A stretch of DNA of 64,000 nt, taken from Acanthochromis polyacanthus (taxonomy: Eukaryota > Chordata > Actinopteri > Pomacentridae). The stretch spans positions 7,982,338 to 8,046,337 of the forward strand of contig NC_067132.1 in NCBI RefSeq assembly GCF_021347895.1. Direction: 5' to 3'. A program made the translations under genes and the position numbers. Shown here piece after piece: positions 46,204-58,598 of this stretch (position 1 is its first letter; each line of letters opens with the position of its first letter). The notes beneath the pieces are model-generated. The model had not been told where the DNA came from. It searched no databases and saw nothing but the letters and a program-made list of their open reading frames with translations.

Positions 46204-49200
46204 TGTGCAAACTTAGTAGGAACCTTCAGAACACACACTGAATAAAAGTGTAAAGTGTGGTGTATGTAAATGCTGCTGAAGTGGAGATTTCTGTCTCACA
46301 GTGGGAAAAGGAAAAGGCTTTAACTAATGGATGTCACCATGAAACCTCCCAGAGTTTTTACTTACATTTTTCTACTGTGCAGTGTGCACAATAATTCATA
46401 GTTAAGATTCTATATGTTATGAGATAATTACATCAAAACATTAATTAATGTTTTCCCTGATCATCAGAATAGAACTATGACATTGAAAGAAAAACAAAAA
46501 AAGTCAAATGGATTGTGCAGGTGTTCCCGGGATACAGCTGCTCAGAGAATATCTTTGTTTCTGTAGAACAAAAGTTTTCTATAGATATTCCACAGGTGAC
46601 AGACACATTTCCTCCACCATACAACAATTTTGGATTTATGATGCAGAATTTGAAATAATAATAAAAACAATGATCATAGAGAAATACAGAGGAGGCTTGG
46701 GAGACTGTTCCTTGCAGGTTTGAAGAAACGTGTGAGTGTTGTTGTTTTACCTACAATTTGAATACCTGCCTAATAACTTCCATGGAATGGTTATATGTTT
46801 GGCTATTACAAAGGTCACCTGCTTCTCACAGCTAGTTAGCCAGTGGTTACAATAAGGAATTAAAAAGGATTAGGAATTTTTTACAAAATGTTACTTAAAT
46901 CTACAGTTTTACACCAAATTGTGTAAATATATATAAATAAAGGCCCTGTACAGACCCTCAGCGATTAGTCCTTCCAGTCCAGTCTGTCTGGTAACAGCCC
47001 TGTCCAAGGTCAACTCTATTGATCCAGATCAGGTTTCCAGGAGGGTCGACCCTCCTCCTGCCCCTCCAGCCCCGGCCCCTCCACCAGCATGAATTAGTAA
47101 TGGAATGGACTAAAAATCCATAGTCAGTGGAGGAGCTGAAAATGATACAATAGCTGGTGAACATATTTGATAGTTCTCTGCTTCACTGTTTTCTTTTCTC
47201 TTCCCAGAAGCTGGTCTCACTCTGTATTGAAAAGAGAACTTTGGTGCCATGTTTGGGAAAGTCCATAAGTCAAAAAAAGTTTAAAGGGGTGGCAGGTGGA
47301 GGTAGGAGGGAGTTCAGCTTCTCTTTGTCTGTGGTGCAGCCTGTGTGGTTGTACTACAGCTACCTGAGCATGCAGGAGAGTTTGTGAGAGTGTTGGAGGA
47401 AGACAGAGAAAGACAGAATAATCTGTCAGAGCTTTCACTCCGCCATCATGTTAAAGGGGCCCCTGGGGACATTTAGAGGGGGGGCTGCTGGTGGAATAAT
47501 GGTTTATAGGACAGCTCACACTGTAACATTATGGTGTCAAAGCGTCCAGCAGCATCTTGTAATTGTACCTATTATAAATGTCTTTAACAGTGGTCATAGC
47601 AGCGCACAGCTCCGCTCTGAAACCCAACACAAAGGTCAGCCAATGTGCAGCCTGTGGCTCCATGTTCAGGATGCAGGGACGTTTTACAGGCTTTCAGGCC
47701 AATCCACGACTTAAAGCCAAGATATTGCCATATGTTCTGCTGGGCTCAGCATTTCAAAGGAAAATTGAAAAGCTATAACTGCTAAGAGGATATGGAGTGC
47801 TCTTGCCAATAATGGTGCAGAAGCCTGATGAAGTATCATGGCTGCCGGGACTCTGACACCGAGCCAAACCCGGGGGGCTGAAGCTCCCCAGGGAAATTTA
47901 GAGAAAAGCCGTGAGGAGGAGGAGGAAAGAAAAACCGGTGCTCAGGAAATAGCAGTCACTTAAATATCATGTTCATTTACTCAGCCACTAAATAGCAGAA
48001 CGTACACAGAGACATTATGTGTGTGTGAGTGTGCGGATATGTGTAAAGGGGCAGGTTAATATGCCACTTCATGTGACAAATTGCTGTTTCAGAGCTCCGA
48101 TTTAACACTCTGGTCAGCAGAAGCTCATACATAACTGAAAATCTGTTTATCAGCCCCCGGTATGAGACACACAGGAAGACAAAGGAAATGTATTTATTGT
48201 CTTCACAGGCCAGCACATCTCTCAAACAATTACACATTCAGCTCAAGATCACACCTCAACTTTCTCTTAACCACTATTTAGCAGCACTTTATTAGCATAG
48301 TTGGTGTTATAATTTGGTACTAACATAAAACAGAGCTAAATATATGGTGACAGCAACCTGAAGAAAAGTCCTAATTTTTCAAAAGTCAAAGGCGAGATGA
48401 GTTCACGTGCAGCAGATGAATCAGCTGTCAATCACAGCTGTCAATCAGAAAGGACAAAGCAGACTTGTGGCCTTCACACCTCAAAAACAGAGCAATCGTC
48501 TACAACTACTCATCAACGCATTTATCAGGCTATTGAGGCCATAATCAGTCATTCAAAGAAATGATTCAGCATTTCTAGAGATATTGACTCTTTAAATGAT
48601 CAGTTGAAGTCAGCATCTAGCAACAGGTACTTTGTGTTGGACTACATAGTTGTATCTGTGTAGGGGCACATAAAATAAAGCAACCTAACATAATGGAATG
48701 ACAGTAGAGTGATATGACAATAGAAGCTAACATTAGACATCATAAAATTAGACATAATGACGGATCATTTAGGACAGCTTAGTAATGCAGGATGTAATGA
48801 GATGACGCACAACACAGGCCAACATTAAGACATTTCATACATATATATATTACACTATGTGTTAAAAAAAACATGACAAAGATGAATAAGAAGACCCAAT
48901 AAAGCATAATGACTTCATACAAAACATGCTTGTAGATGTTGTATTCATAGTTTTATTCAACTATGTGAGCACATTATGTTTTTCTGGCCCAATGACCCCT
49001 CTGTTGTTCTGATTTGCTCTTTCACAGGGCAGGCAGTCCTGGACCCACAATATGCTGCCATGTACTGACAATTATACTAATGCTGATATCACCTCTCCCT
49101 CTCAGTAATCCTCACTTAACCACAGCTGTGACATTTGTTTTACAGCTCGCTGTATGTCTTGTAAAAATAATACTGCTTAAGATGGAATTTATTTAGCCTT

Positions 49201-49204
49201 GATA

Positions 49205-49380
49205 TAACATTATATAACAGTGACATAGCAAAATATAACATAGTAATAAACATAAACAAACATAAATATAACACAGATGTACCAAAACAGCACAGTAATG
49301 TAATAATGTTAAATAACATAATGTAAAGTAGGTGCTACATATAACATAGCGTAACATAACTCAACATAACATAATGTGAC
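49205..49380. repeat. Degenerate (ATAAC)n-like tract
   Basis: Repeated ATAACAT/AACATAAC units with many substitutions. It may be the decayed tail of the adjacent reverse-oriented SINE. Confidence 0.55.
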
Positions 49381-49529
49381 TTGTTCAACAGGGACAGTTG
49401 GAAACTGATTTCTTGAAACTGGTCTGAGGTCACACAGGGCAGGAAGAAGCCCTTGATCAACGAAAGGACAATAACAATTATTTGTCACAAATACATTACA
49501 GCACTGTGAAATGTTGGATTTTACATATC

Positions 49530-49671
49530 CCAATCGGGGTCAGAGTGCAGGGTCAGCCATAGTACAGCACCCCTGGAGATGGAAGGGTTAAGGGCCTTGT
49601 TCAAGGGCCCGTCAGTGGCTGCATCGGGGTTTGAACCACTGACTTGCACCACCAATGCCCACGCACCAGCT
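49530..49671 (-). mobile_element. tRNA-derived SINE fragment (minus strand)
   Basis: The reverse complement contains CAGTGGTTCAAACCCCGATG (B box) and GGGCCCTTGAACAAGGCCC, then CCAGGGGTGCTGTACT and GGCTGACCCTGCACTCTGAC. This is the same head as the SINE at 4414. Confidence 0.75.
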
Positions 49672-49939
49672 TGAAAACAGTCTTCTTTTGCTCAATCACC
49701 AGATCTAAATCCAAAGGAAAACCTGTGTTTTCATAATGCCATAGTTATTGATGGAACAACTGAAGTGATTTTGGTTATTATCAAGAAAACCATGAAAAAT
49801 GTCTTCATATCAGCTCTTAAATTAAACACTTATGAGCTATTTTTGTTGTTATCATTATATTTTTCCAAACAAATGTACCTTTAGTTGTAGCAGACATTAA
49901 AATGAATAAGAAATTGAAGAAAACAAGGGTGGTATAATA

Positions 49940-50192
49940 ATTTTTTCCATATCTGTATAGACACAAACAATCACACTCACATTCACACCTACGGACGATT
50001 TAGAGTTGCCAATTAACCTCAGCATATTTTTGGACTCTGGGAGAAAGCCAGAGTATCTGGAGAAACCCCCCCATGCCCAGGGAGAACATACAAACTCCAT
50101 GCAGAATCATTCCAGGCCCAGCCTGGTACGTGAACCAGGGATCTTCTCAGCGACGGTGCGAACCACTAAACCACTGTGGCGCAGCCATAGTA
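49940..50192 (-). mobile_element. tRNA-derived SINE with L2-like tail (minus strand)
   Basis: The reverse complement begins CTGTGGCGCAGTGGTTTAG (A-box region) and has B-box-like GGTTCACGTACC. It then has the L2-like sequence GGAGTTTGTATGTTCTCCC and GCTGAGGTTAATTGGCAACT, ending near GTGTGATTGTTTGTG. It is a separate insertion from the fragment at 49530. Confidence 0.8.
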
Positions 50193-50544
50193 AAACATAT
50201 AACAAAACATAACTTGATATTCTGAACAACACTGAACACTACTGTAAACTTCAATATATTGTGACCTATCAACAGTAAGTAATCAGGAAATTGTGGATGT
50301 GTTGCATGTTTTCTACTCTGAAAAGTCACTATCCTGTAAAATCCTGTGTGTGATTTGTATCCTGATTTACACTTGTACAGATAAGAACTGCATCTGAGAC
50401 ACTATCATAAGTAGATAATCCAGCTTTTAAAAAGCATAACATACAGTACGACTGCATATGATGAGAGACGCAGAGACAAACATGTGACTGGTCAGTTTAT
50501 GTGACTGCACATTATGAAAGGTATTCACTTATTCACCCCGTTTA

Positions 50545-50635
50545 GTGAAAATTAAGGAAACAATCGGCAACATCTGCACACAGGAATGTGTCCAGCTGCA
50601 GCGGTCAAAGGATGGCAGGGTCACCAGGAAGGAGG
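50545..50635 (+). other. Possible exon of unknown identity
   Basis: Acceptor-like ACCCCGTTTAG and donor-like GGAG|GTCAGT bound about 90 bp that is open in one frame (reading ...IKETIGNICTQECVQLQ...). Amino-acid composition looks protein-like, but no family was recognised and a TG array follows the donor immediately. It could be chance. Confidence 0.15.
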
Positions 50636-50636
50636 T

Positions 50637-50638
<2 letters not shown>

Positions 50639-50708
<70 letters not shown>
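50639..50708. repeat. (GT)n microsatellite
   Basis: About 70 bp of pure GT. Confidence 0.99.
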
Positions 50709-50710
<2 letters not shown>

Positions 50711-50926
50711 TAAGGGTTGATTGGATTGTTCTGTATTTAGCTTGTACCTCAAACATCTCCCTGGAGAATTACCCTTCAGCTACAGTAATATGAAACCAAT
50801 CGTTAACCATGTTGAGATCCACTACGGTTTTCTGTGTCCTTGTTTAACAGAGAGTCATTATCCTGGATCCTGGTCACCTTTTACCAATCACCTTAATCAC
50901 AAATAAAGCTTTATGTCTCCTCATCG

Positions 50927-50998
50927 CACACACACACAGACACACACACACACACACACAGACACACAGACACACACACACACACACACAGACACACA

Positions 50999-51065
<67 letters not shown>
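50927..51065. repeat. (CA)n with CACACAGA higher-order units
   Basis: The first ~75 bp alternate CACACAGA-type blocks with an apparent ~50-bp higher-order period, then about 60 bp are pure CA. Confidence 0.95.
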
Positions 51066-51067
<2 letters not shown>

Positions 51068-51361
51068 TTCTGCTCTTGCCTTCCAGCTGAATCCTATTAC
51101 AGTGTTTCTCAGAGATAAGCCCTGGTGAAATCTATCTATAAATGAAATTTATGCATCATCGTTTAAGCTTGTAATTGCTCAGAGACTCTATTCATTTTAT
51201 TAGGCATCATATCTTCTCTATTCCTGAACAGAACGTGTGTTAGGAACTGTGTTGTTTTGTCCTCTTTTCAGCAGTTTGGGTTGCTTTGTAATAAGGACAA
51301 TGAGTTAAAAGCTGTACATGCACTCATTCTCAAATCTCTCACTTTCACTCTCTCTCTTTTG

Positions 51362-51364
<3 letters not shown>

Positions 51365-51456
<92 letters not shown>
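51365..51456. repeat. (CA)n microsatellite
   Basis: About 92 bp of pure CA, preceded by CTCTCT. Confidence 0.99.
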
Positions 51457-51458
<2 letters not shown>

Positions 51459-51615
51459 ATATTTAGTATTAATGCTCTGGCAGTTTCATGCTTTCTTTTC
51501 AGGGTGAGGTTCAGGGCTGACTTTCACCACTTCCCCTCCTCGTTACCACATCGGGACTCAAGTTGCGCTAGAAAAACACCAGCGCAACCACAAGCACCTC
51601 ACAACTCCTGCGTCT

Positions 51616-51639
51616 ACACACACACACACACACACACAC
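51616..51639. repeat. Short (CA)n
   Basis: About 24 bp of CA. Confidence 0.97.
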
Positions 51640-51844
51640 GATATATAATTACATATATATATTTCTACACACATTCATACACACACTGACAGAGAGTGCA
51701 AACTATCCAGTGTTTGCAGGTACGGCTGGCCCTCCCACACTGCCGGGACAACATGGAGCAGCTCTCAGTCATGACTAGAATAACAAGGAGCTGCACAGAA
51801 TTCAATTAAATGGTCTGCTCTTTGAAAAGCTACCACCCACCTGC

Positions 51845-51847
<3 letters not shown>

Positions 51848-51937
<90 letters not shown>
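51848..51937. repeat. (CA)n microsatellite
   Basis: About 90 bp of pure CA. Confidence 0.99.
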
Positions 51938-51942
<5 letters not shown>

Positions 51943-52101
51943 CATGCTGGAAGTAACACACCTCCACCCAACTACCCACTCTTGTGTGCTTTGGTCCTCC
52001 CACGCATACAGGAAACACACACAAGCAAATATCCATTTCTGCTCTCTCCTGAGTCTCGGCTGTGTGTGTTGTGTGTAATCCCATTGTCCTGTCCTCCTCA
52101 G

Positions 52102-52296
52102 AGGAGCCTGGACCTTCAAGTGTCGCCTCCAAAGCTGCCACCTGATTGGCTGCTGGAGGTCAGTGGATAAGCACATAAAAAAGGCGTGACATCTCTTTAC
52201 ACTGCCTTAAATGTTCACCTTTTTGTCCTTACAGGGCCCGTGTGCTTCAAGGACTACAGTGTGTCTTACTGCCTTTGTGTTCCTCCATTACTGATG
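52102..52296 (+). other. Possible pair of small spliced exons (52102-52158, 52235-52296)
   Basis: Segment one has a strong acceptor (TGTCCTGTCCTCCTCAG) and donor GGAG|GTCAGT. Segment two has acceptor TTTTTGTCCTTACAG and donor GATG|GTAAGT. The 76-bp gap has the length of a typical short fish intron. Joined, one frame stays open but shows no recognisable domain, so a non-coding transcript is as likely as a protein. Confidence 0.25.
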
Positions 52297-52789
52297 GTAA
52301 GTGGCTACACTGATATAACTAAAGAAGCTCGTAGCAGCTCTTCTACCTGCTCACCTCAGAGATGAATCCTCATCTGTTTCCTGATGAGATTCTGACACCT
52401 TGTCTTCATTGTCACCATCGCAGTCTTCAGAGAGCCTCCTCCTCCTCCTCTCAGCTGTCGGCTCACAGAAGGCCTCACTGTGGATGTTCCTCCCACCACA
52501 AAAGCACAGAAGTATCAAACAAATTTGGAGAGTCTCTCTAAGGAAAAATCCTCCAGCACAAAGGAAAGAATACACTCTCTTGTTTGAAGAAGACTACAAA
52601 TTAAACATGCTCTCCTGCAAATGTTCACATTCATTTTGTGACTGTTTTGTACTTAGAATTGCACGTTCATGTGTCCAGTTCAGAACCAATGTCCCCAGGA
52701 AGCGATATGTAGATGTAGGAGGCGCGTAGGTCTCTTCTCCACACTCAGGCCACACTAGCAGCTCAGGTCTCAATATAAGTTATTTGTTC

Positions 52790-53710
52790 TAAAATATCTC
52801 TGAAAGCTGTTAGATGGATTGACATGAAATTTGGTACAAGTGTTAATCTAGCACCATCATGTGTTCAAAAGGTCACTAATCAGTTTACTGAGGTCACAGA
52901 GGTCTGTTATTATCATTACTATTACTGTGAAAGCTAGCAGAAATGCATTCAACATGCCACTGGTTAAAGTTAGTCAGTTTGTAAAACACATGATGTGAAA
53001 ATGTTTTTGTCTTTCCTCTTTGACAATATATACATCAATGTAAAAACAGTGCAATATCATCTAAATGTCAATTTAAGTGATAATCTAATAACGAGAAAAG
53101 CACTCAGAGAGTGCAGTACCTCTTTTTAAATTTTTTTTTTTTTAGAAATACAGAATTTGTTTACTAGTTATTGATGGTCAGAATGGCAACATAGAATGCG
53201 GTCGTTTAATTTAGATATACCCACAAACAAAATGACCTTGAGCTGAGCACAGGGGTGTGTTATGTATGTGTACGATACTGAATCACGTGACCTAAATATG
53301 TAGCTGGCGACGTGAATTGATGGGACTCAGAAACACCCCCATAATTTAATCAGTCACTGTATCATTTCCAACGGATAAGTACCGATAAGTCCTCAGCGGT
53401 TGATTTGTAGTAGGATCACAATCTTGATCGTCAGCAGGCAGGTCACGTAGTGTTCACTTGTTGCCATGGTTACAGTGACACCGTGCCACTAACTTGCAAT
53501 TATACAGAAATTTTTAACAAATCTGTGGATCCAGACTATAAGCCTCATCACTGTCAAAATCTAATCACTTGGTCTTTGTGTCATTTCTGACCTTCCCTGA
53601 AAATTTCATCCAAATCTGTTTTAGAGCAATGTTGCTAACAGACAGACAGACAGACAGACAGACTGATGCCAATCGTCACAGAACTCATACCTTAGTGGAG
53701 GTAATAACTG
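52790..53710. repeat. Interspersed repeat remnants of unassigned class
   Basis: Phrases GATGGATTGACATGAAATTT (about 52810) and CTGAAAATTTCATCCAAATC with a (GACA)n run (53640-53663) and GGAGGTAATAA are familiar from abundant fish repeats, possibly a LINE 3' end. Similarity is from memory and the class is not certain. Confidence 0.4.
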
Positions 53711-53869
53711 CTTTACTTCGAAGCTGAACACTAAATATCTGCTTTGATTTAAAGTCAAAAACTAACTGTTTAGATTTGCTGTGTTAAAATACAGATCCTT
53801 CAGTAGGAGCTCAGTACATCTTTTGCAACTAAAAATCTTTCATTTTTTTTAAGTGCTTCATATTTTCAC

Positions 53870-54600
53870 CTTCATTTTAAATCACAGAATCAATCCACCT
53901 CTACATGGACAATAACACATTTCTGGAGAGATATTCTGCCATTCTTCAGGTTTTGTTTTCAGCTGCTCTTTGCTGGACTAGTTGTGTGTTTTCTCTTTAA
54001 AATACCCCAAATGTGTTCAGTTGGATCCAGGTCACATGACACTTTTGCCATTATTGTCACTTTTTTCCTCTTTAGAAACTCTTATGTGATTTTGGCAGCA
54101 TGTTTCATAATGTTATCATGCTGGAATACTTCTCTTCTGCCAAGCTTCTGCAGACTGGGAGTCACCTACTCAGTGAGTATTTTGTTATATTCACAAACAT
54201 TCATGGTCCCATCTATAAAAGTAATCTCCCTAACATCCTTTAGAATCATGCAGCTCCATATCATCATCCTCCATCCTTCACTGCTTGGACCATTTGTCTG
54301 TTTTCTGTAAATCTTACAGTTTTGTGCCAAAGACCAAGCGAGGTGGACACCTTCCACAGAGGTATAGGTACAGTCCTTCTCACTGTCTGAGCTGTCACAG
54401 AAACTCTGATTTCCATTGATAATGCCTGTGAAAAGTCTGATGCACTGTGACTAGTTCAGCCTCTTCTGATTATTCCTGCAAATGTGTTTTCAGTGATTTT
54501 TAGTTGGTGTCTGACTTTTACACAGTCTGACAGTCAGATTTCAGCTGCTCTGGTAGTTCTTTTCCATATGGAGAAGGTTCTGGTGTTCATTAATCATTTT
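53870..54600 (-). pseudogene. Degenerate Tc1/mariner transposase
   Basis: The minus strand encodes Tc1-family landmarks in order. Around 54185-54290 are ...REITFIDGTMN and ...YNKILTE. At about 54145-54165 is VTPSLQKLGR. At about 54110 is FQHDN, matching the catalytic-Asp motif QxDN. Near 54000-54040 is CDLDPTEHIWGILKR, corresponding to the third catalytic motif with its Glu. Internal stops (after ...KILTE and after ...AAKIT) and a lost N-terminal helix-turn-helix region show it is dead. DDE transposases of this family cut and paste at TA targets. Confidence 0.8.
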
Positions 54601-54824
54601 ATATATGTATATATATGTTCATGCAGTTTCAGCAACTGGAAATCACAGGTGTGCTCAGTTTAATTTCAGTGATGACAGACGAATGAATAAATATAACAGT
54701 TCACAACTGTTCATCCACCAGAAAAAGAACATAGCACCCTTAGAAATAATTTTAGAGCATTAAGTAAAAAAAAAAAAAATCTGGAGAATTCTAATATTAA
54801 AGATAAATTAACAAGTAGAACAGA

Positions 54825-55160
54825 TACACTACCACTTAGAAATGTCCTTATTTTGGAAGAAAGGCATTTTTTTCAGTGAAGATAACATTAAATTAATCAG
54901 AAATAGAGTCTAGACATTGGTAATGTGGTAAATGACTATTCTAGCTGGAAACGACTGATTTTTAATGGAATATCTCCATAGGGGTACAGAGGAACATTTC
55001 CAGCAACCATCACTCCTGTGTTCTAATGCTACACTGTGTTAGCTAATGGTGTTGAAAGGGTGACTGATGATTAGAAAACTCTTATGTAGTTATGTTAACA
55101 CATGAATAAAAGTTTGAGTTTTGATGAAAAACATGAAATTGTCTGGGTGACCCCAAGTGT
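54825..55160 (+). mobile_element. Non-autonomous Tc1-type element, copy 2
   Basis: It starts ACACTACCACTTAGAAATGT and ends GTCTGGGTGACCCCAAGTGT, inverted-repeat-like termini of a familiar fish Tc1 group with part of the left repeat deleted. It shares about 230 bp of high similarity with copy 1 at 45328. It lies 220 bp from the transposase relic, so both may derive from one insertion. Confidence 0.7.
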
Positions 55161-56861
55161 AGATTTATTAAACATTTACCCTCAGCCCTTCAAAATGACC
55201 TGAGAGTGGAAAGCCACATGGGTTTATGGAGAATTTCTAAAGTGATACCCACAGCCGTGTCTCTGAGGGTGGAAGCGCTCTGTTGACCAGTAGGAGAGGA
55301 GAAAAGTCATGCAGTAATCGTCCAGATGTGATAGCGCGCTGTGAGTCACTCAGCAGCCGACAGCTGAACCCAGATAAAGCAGCTCTCAGCCCTCTCACGT
55401 TCAGGTCGCCTCACCACTGAGAGCTTTTCTCTCTTCTGCACTTTTTTCTCGCTCCTCATCCATCGCTCTTGTTAGGAATGTGTCCGGTATCGCCGTCCCG
55501 CTGTGCCCGACCTTTGGCTCCTCCCCAGGTGTACACGCACCGGCAGAGGTGGCCTTTCACCTCGGCCTTTCTCTGACTCCGCTGGGAGATGTCGCTGTGT
55601 GTGCGTGTGCATGTTTCATGGGAGTGTGAGCAGAGGTTAAAAGACGGGATGTTCTGTGCATTAGCAACCTTGGTCATCACCGCTCCTCCTCTCCACCAAT
55701 ATCTGCCCTTCTGCCCACCTTCCACCTCCCACATAGCTGCATCACTTCCTCATAGTCTGTGTCCATTCACTCCTCTCCTCCTCAGTGCATGTTTCACCCC
55801 CACATATGTGGTTTTCCTGCTATTCCTCCAGTTAATCGGTCCGAGAGGCTTGGACAGCACCTGTTGTTTTGAATCCAGTGATTATCAACAGTTTGGTCTT
55901 CCTCCCCTCTGCTAACAGCAGAGACTAACAGCTCTGGCTGAGCTGGTGTTGTGTCTAATACTCAGGCTCCAGAGACTCCACGGATTTTACATAACAGTGT
56001 AAAAAGTGCAAATAATGAAAGGACTCCCTGTTTGCTAATTACAAACCAAGAAGGTTGTTAGTGATTATTTCATATCATCACTTCTGCATTAATTCCTTGC
56101 AACAAAAAAAGAGCAGAATCTAAGAGCCACAGTGGGTTTTTACTGATGATGATGTTTTCTCACACAACAGATGAACAGCATAGAGAAAGCAATTTAAATC
56201 CTTATAAGTTATGGAATTCATTAGCTGTGTGTCCTCTATTGACACATGACTGTGATGAAGCAGAGCGTATCGGTGGTGGACATGCAGTTTCTTTAGGGGG
56301 ATTCTGACCAAGCAGTGAATTGTTGGAATGAATTTTGCACTAGAAGATGAATATTATTTAGGAGGACATGAGGCTCAAAGTGTCTCACTCCTCTGATTAT
56401 GATGATGATGATTACTGTGTTCTGATTAGTGTTTATACTAATCATGACTGTTGACAGAAGTGAGCATTTTGGTTTCAAAACATTTAAATTAGGTAAAGCA
56501 GATTCTAAAAAAATACATTTAAATTTTAAAGAACTTGCTAAAATAAATTAAAAATAAAACAATCTGAGCTTTAATTTCCCTACGTTATGGCTTTTAATTG
56601 AATAAAACAATAAAGATGAACAGACAGACAGTCTTAAATTGAGCTTAAACTGTATGTTGAATAAGAACATTTACAGTTTGTAGTGTGGTGTATTAGCAGG
56701 TCAAATGTTGCACTGCATGTTCACTGCTTTACACAGCAGACTACAATGAAGCCTAAAATTCCTGAGAGCAATTTCCTGATATGGTTCAAAAACATGACTT
56801 GTATACTCTGTATCATACAAGTTGTCAGTGCAGTGATGTGAAAACAGGTATGATGGTTTCC

Positions 56862-56883
56862 TCTTTTTTTTTTTTTTTTTTTT
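56862..56883. repeat. Poly(T) tract
   Basis: About 22 T residues, followed by older repeat-like sequence (56890-57080) into which the element at 57092 is inserted. Confidence 0.9.
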
Positions 56884-57091
56884 GATTTTGTAGCATTGGA
56901 CCTGCCAATACCAGGTACAGAGAGTTACACTAATCCAACCTTAAAGAAGGGCAGTGGTTATAGTTTTCATGTCATTCAGGATAGATTTCATATTGGCAGT
57001 GTCCCTCAGGTTAAAGTAGCATGTTTTTCCCACATAGTTTACATGTTTGTCACATGTCGGTGCTCAGTCAAAGATGACACCAGGACTCCTG

Positions 57092-57653
57092 TAGCTTAGC
57101 CGCGCTAGACAACCCATGGCAACAAATTTAATTCTCTGCCAGGGTGGGTCTACTTACCCTCGGTAAGCCTCGAGGTTGGATGCTTCTAAAACTGGCCGAC
57201 GAATCACCATGAAGTGTAGAGTCAGAAGGCGGGTGTAACTAAGTGACGACAGAGGCGCGACGATCCTGACAGAAACAATCGGAAAAAACTAGCCTAGCTG
57301 CGCGAGACAACCCACGGCAACAAATTTAATTCTCTGCCAGGGTCGACAACAAAAACGACAACAGTCGTTGAGCTCCATTAGCACCGACTCTGAATAATCT
57401 TTCTGTTAACATGTCTGTAATATACTTGAGCTTCACCCATTGACTGTATAAATAAGGCTTCACCAAACTACCGTATCCTCTGATTTCCGGCGCTCTAGGA
57501 ACTACGTCAGCCTATTCGTTGCGCTGATTGGTTGTATACCTACCCAGTTGCTGCAGAGTGATTTGAAAGACAGCCTTTTAGCCCGCCTCCCTCCCTGTCG
57601 AGAGTTCCTAGACCCTTGTGTCTTCAGACCTGGGTCTAGCGCAGCTAGGCTCG
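57092..57653. mobile_element. TIR element with 8-bp target-site duplication (hAT-like)
   Basis: Flanks are direct repeats GACTCCTG at 57084-57091 and 57654-57661. The left terminus is TAGCTTAGCCGCGCTAGAC and the right terminus, reverse complemented, is CGAGCCTAGCTGCGCTAGAC. A second copy of the left end starts at about 57291 (AGCCTAGCTGCGCGAGACA), so about 200 bp of the 5' end are tandemly duplicated. The 8-bp duplication fits the hAT superfamily. There is no coding sequence inside. Confidence 0.75.
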
Positions 57654-58583
57654 GACTCCTGCACTGGATTGAAGGTAGTTGGCTGATTCTGCTTGTTGTG
57701 CTGCTGGAGGGAACAAACACTATCAGTTTGTTTTGCTTTCAGCCGAGAAAGCTTAGGATGGATGTTAGGCAGGTACCACATTAGTGTAACTGTGGAGGGA
57801 CATGTTACATTGTGGAAGATGGATCTTAAAAAAAGAAGGGAAAAAATTGGCCCTAAGATGCAACCTTGAGGTACTCCACAGGTGAGTGGGAGCAGTAGAG
57901 GAGGAACAACTTCTGTTATCAGAAAACCAACTGTCTATACAGAAAGAGGCAAACCATTAGAGCACATTGCCCTGAATGCCATCCTGGTCCCTGAAATGCT
58001 AATATGAAAATATCTTTAGAAATGCCTGTGATTTTTCTAATCAAGGATGGTCAGTGTGATACAAACGCTTATTAAATACCCTCTATAAGAAGATATTTCT
58101 GACTATCAATTTAAAGTCACACTGAACAGTATTTCTATATGTTTGGGGGCAAAACTCAAAACCAAGCTACAAGTCCAACATGTTTGACATGTTTGAGTTT
58201 GAGTTTGTTGTAACGTGTTAGAAAACTGTGTTTATACACATCCATCAGATTTGTAGTATCATTTATTTAGAGTCATATTTGTAATTATCTGATGCTGTAA
58301 GTCCAATAAAAACTCTTAGACACAAGAGTGATTGGACCCTACACTCTTCCATAAGTGGTCAAAAATGTCCCGTATCAGAATCAGTGTGTTGTTATGCCAT
58401 TTTTGTCATTTTCAATAAGAATGATAATTTGTATTATTGTTTATATCATTTTTTTTGTCCACACACGAATGATTTCATGTTTGAAATCTGTCTATTTATT
58501 ACTTCATGATGGATTTTGAATATTTTAACAATTGAAAAAGAAGAGTATTGCACAGAACAACAATAGAAGTATGTCGGCATCCT

Positions 58584-58598
58584 TTTTTTTTTTTTTTA
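58584..58598. repeat. Poly(T) tract
   Basis: A run of about 15 T residues in otherwise AT-rich non-coding sequence. Confidence 0.9.

Noticed and set aside
47157..47387. Possible exon after TTCTCTTCCCAG at 47207
   Set aside because: The frame ends after about 60 codons without a donor or recognisable sequence; composition is not convincingly protein-like.
50927..51065. CACACAGA repeats considered as a CRISPR-like array
   Set aside because: There are no unique spacers; it is a higher-order CA microsatellite in a vertebrate genome.
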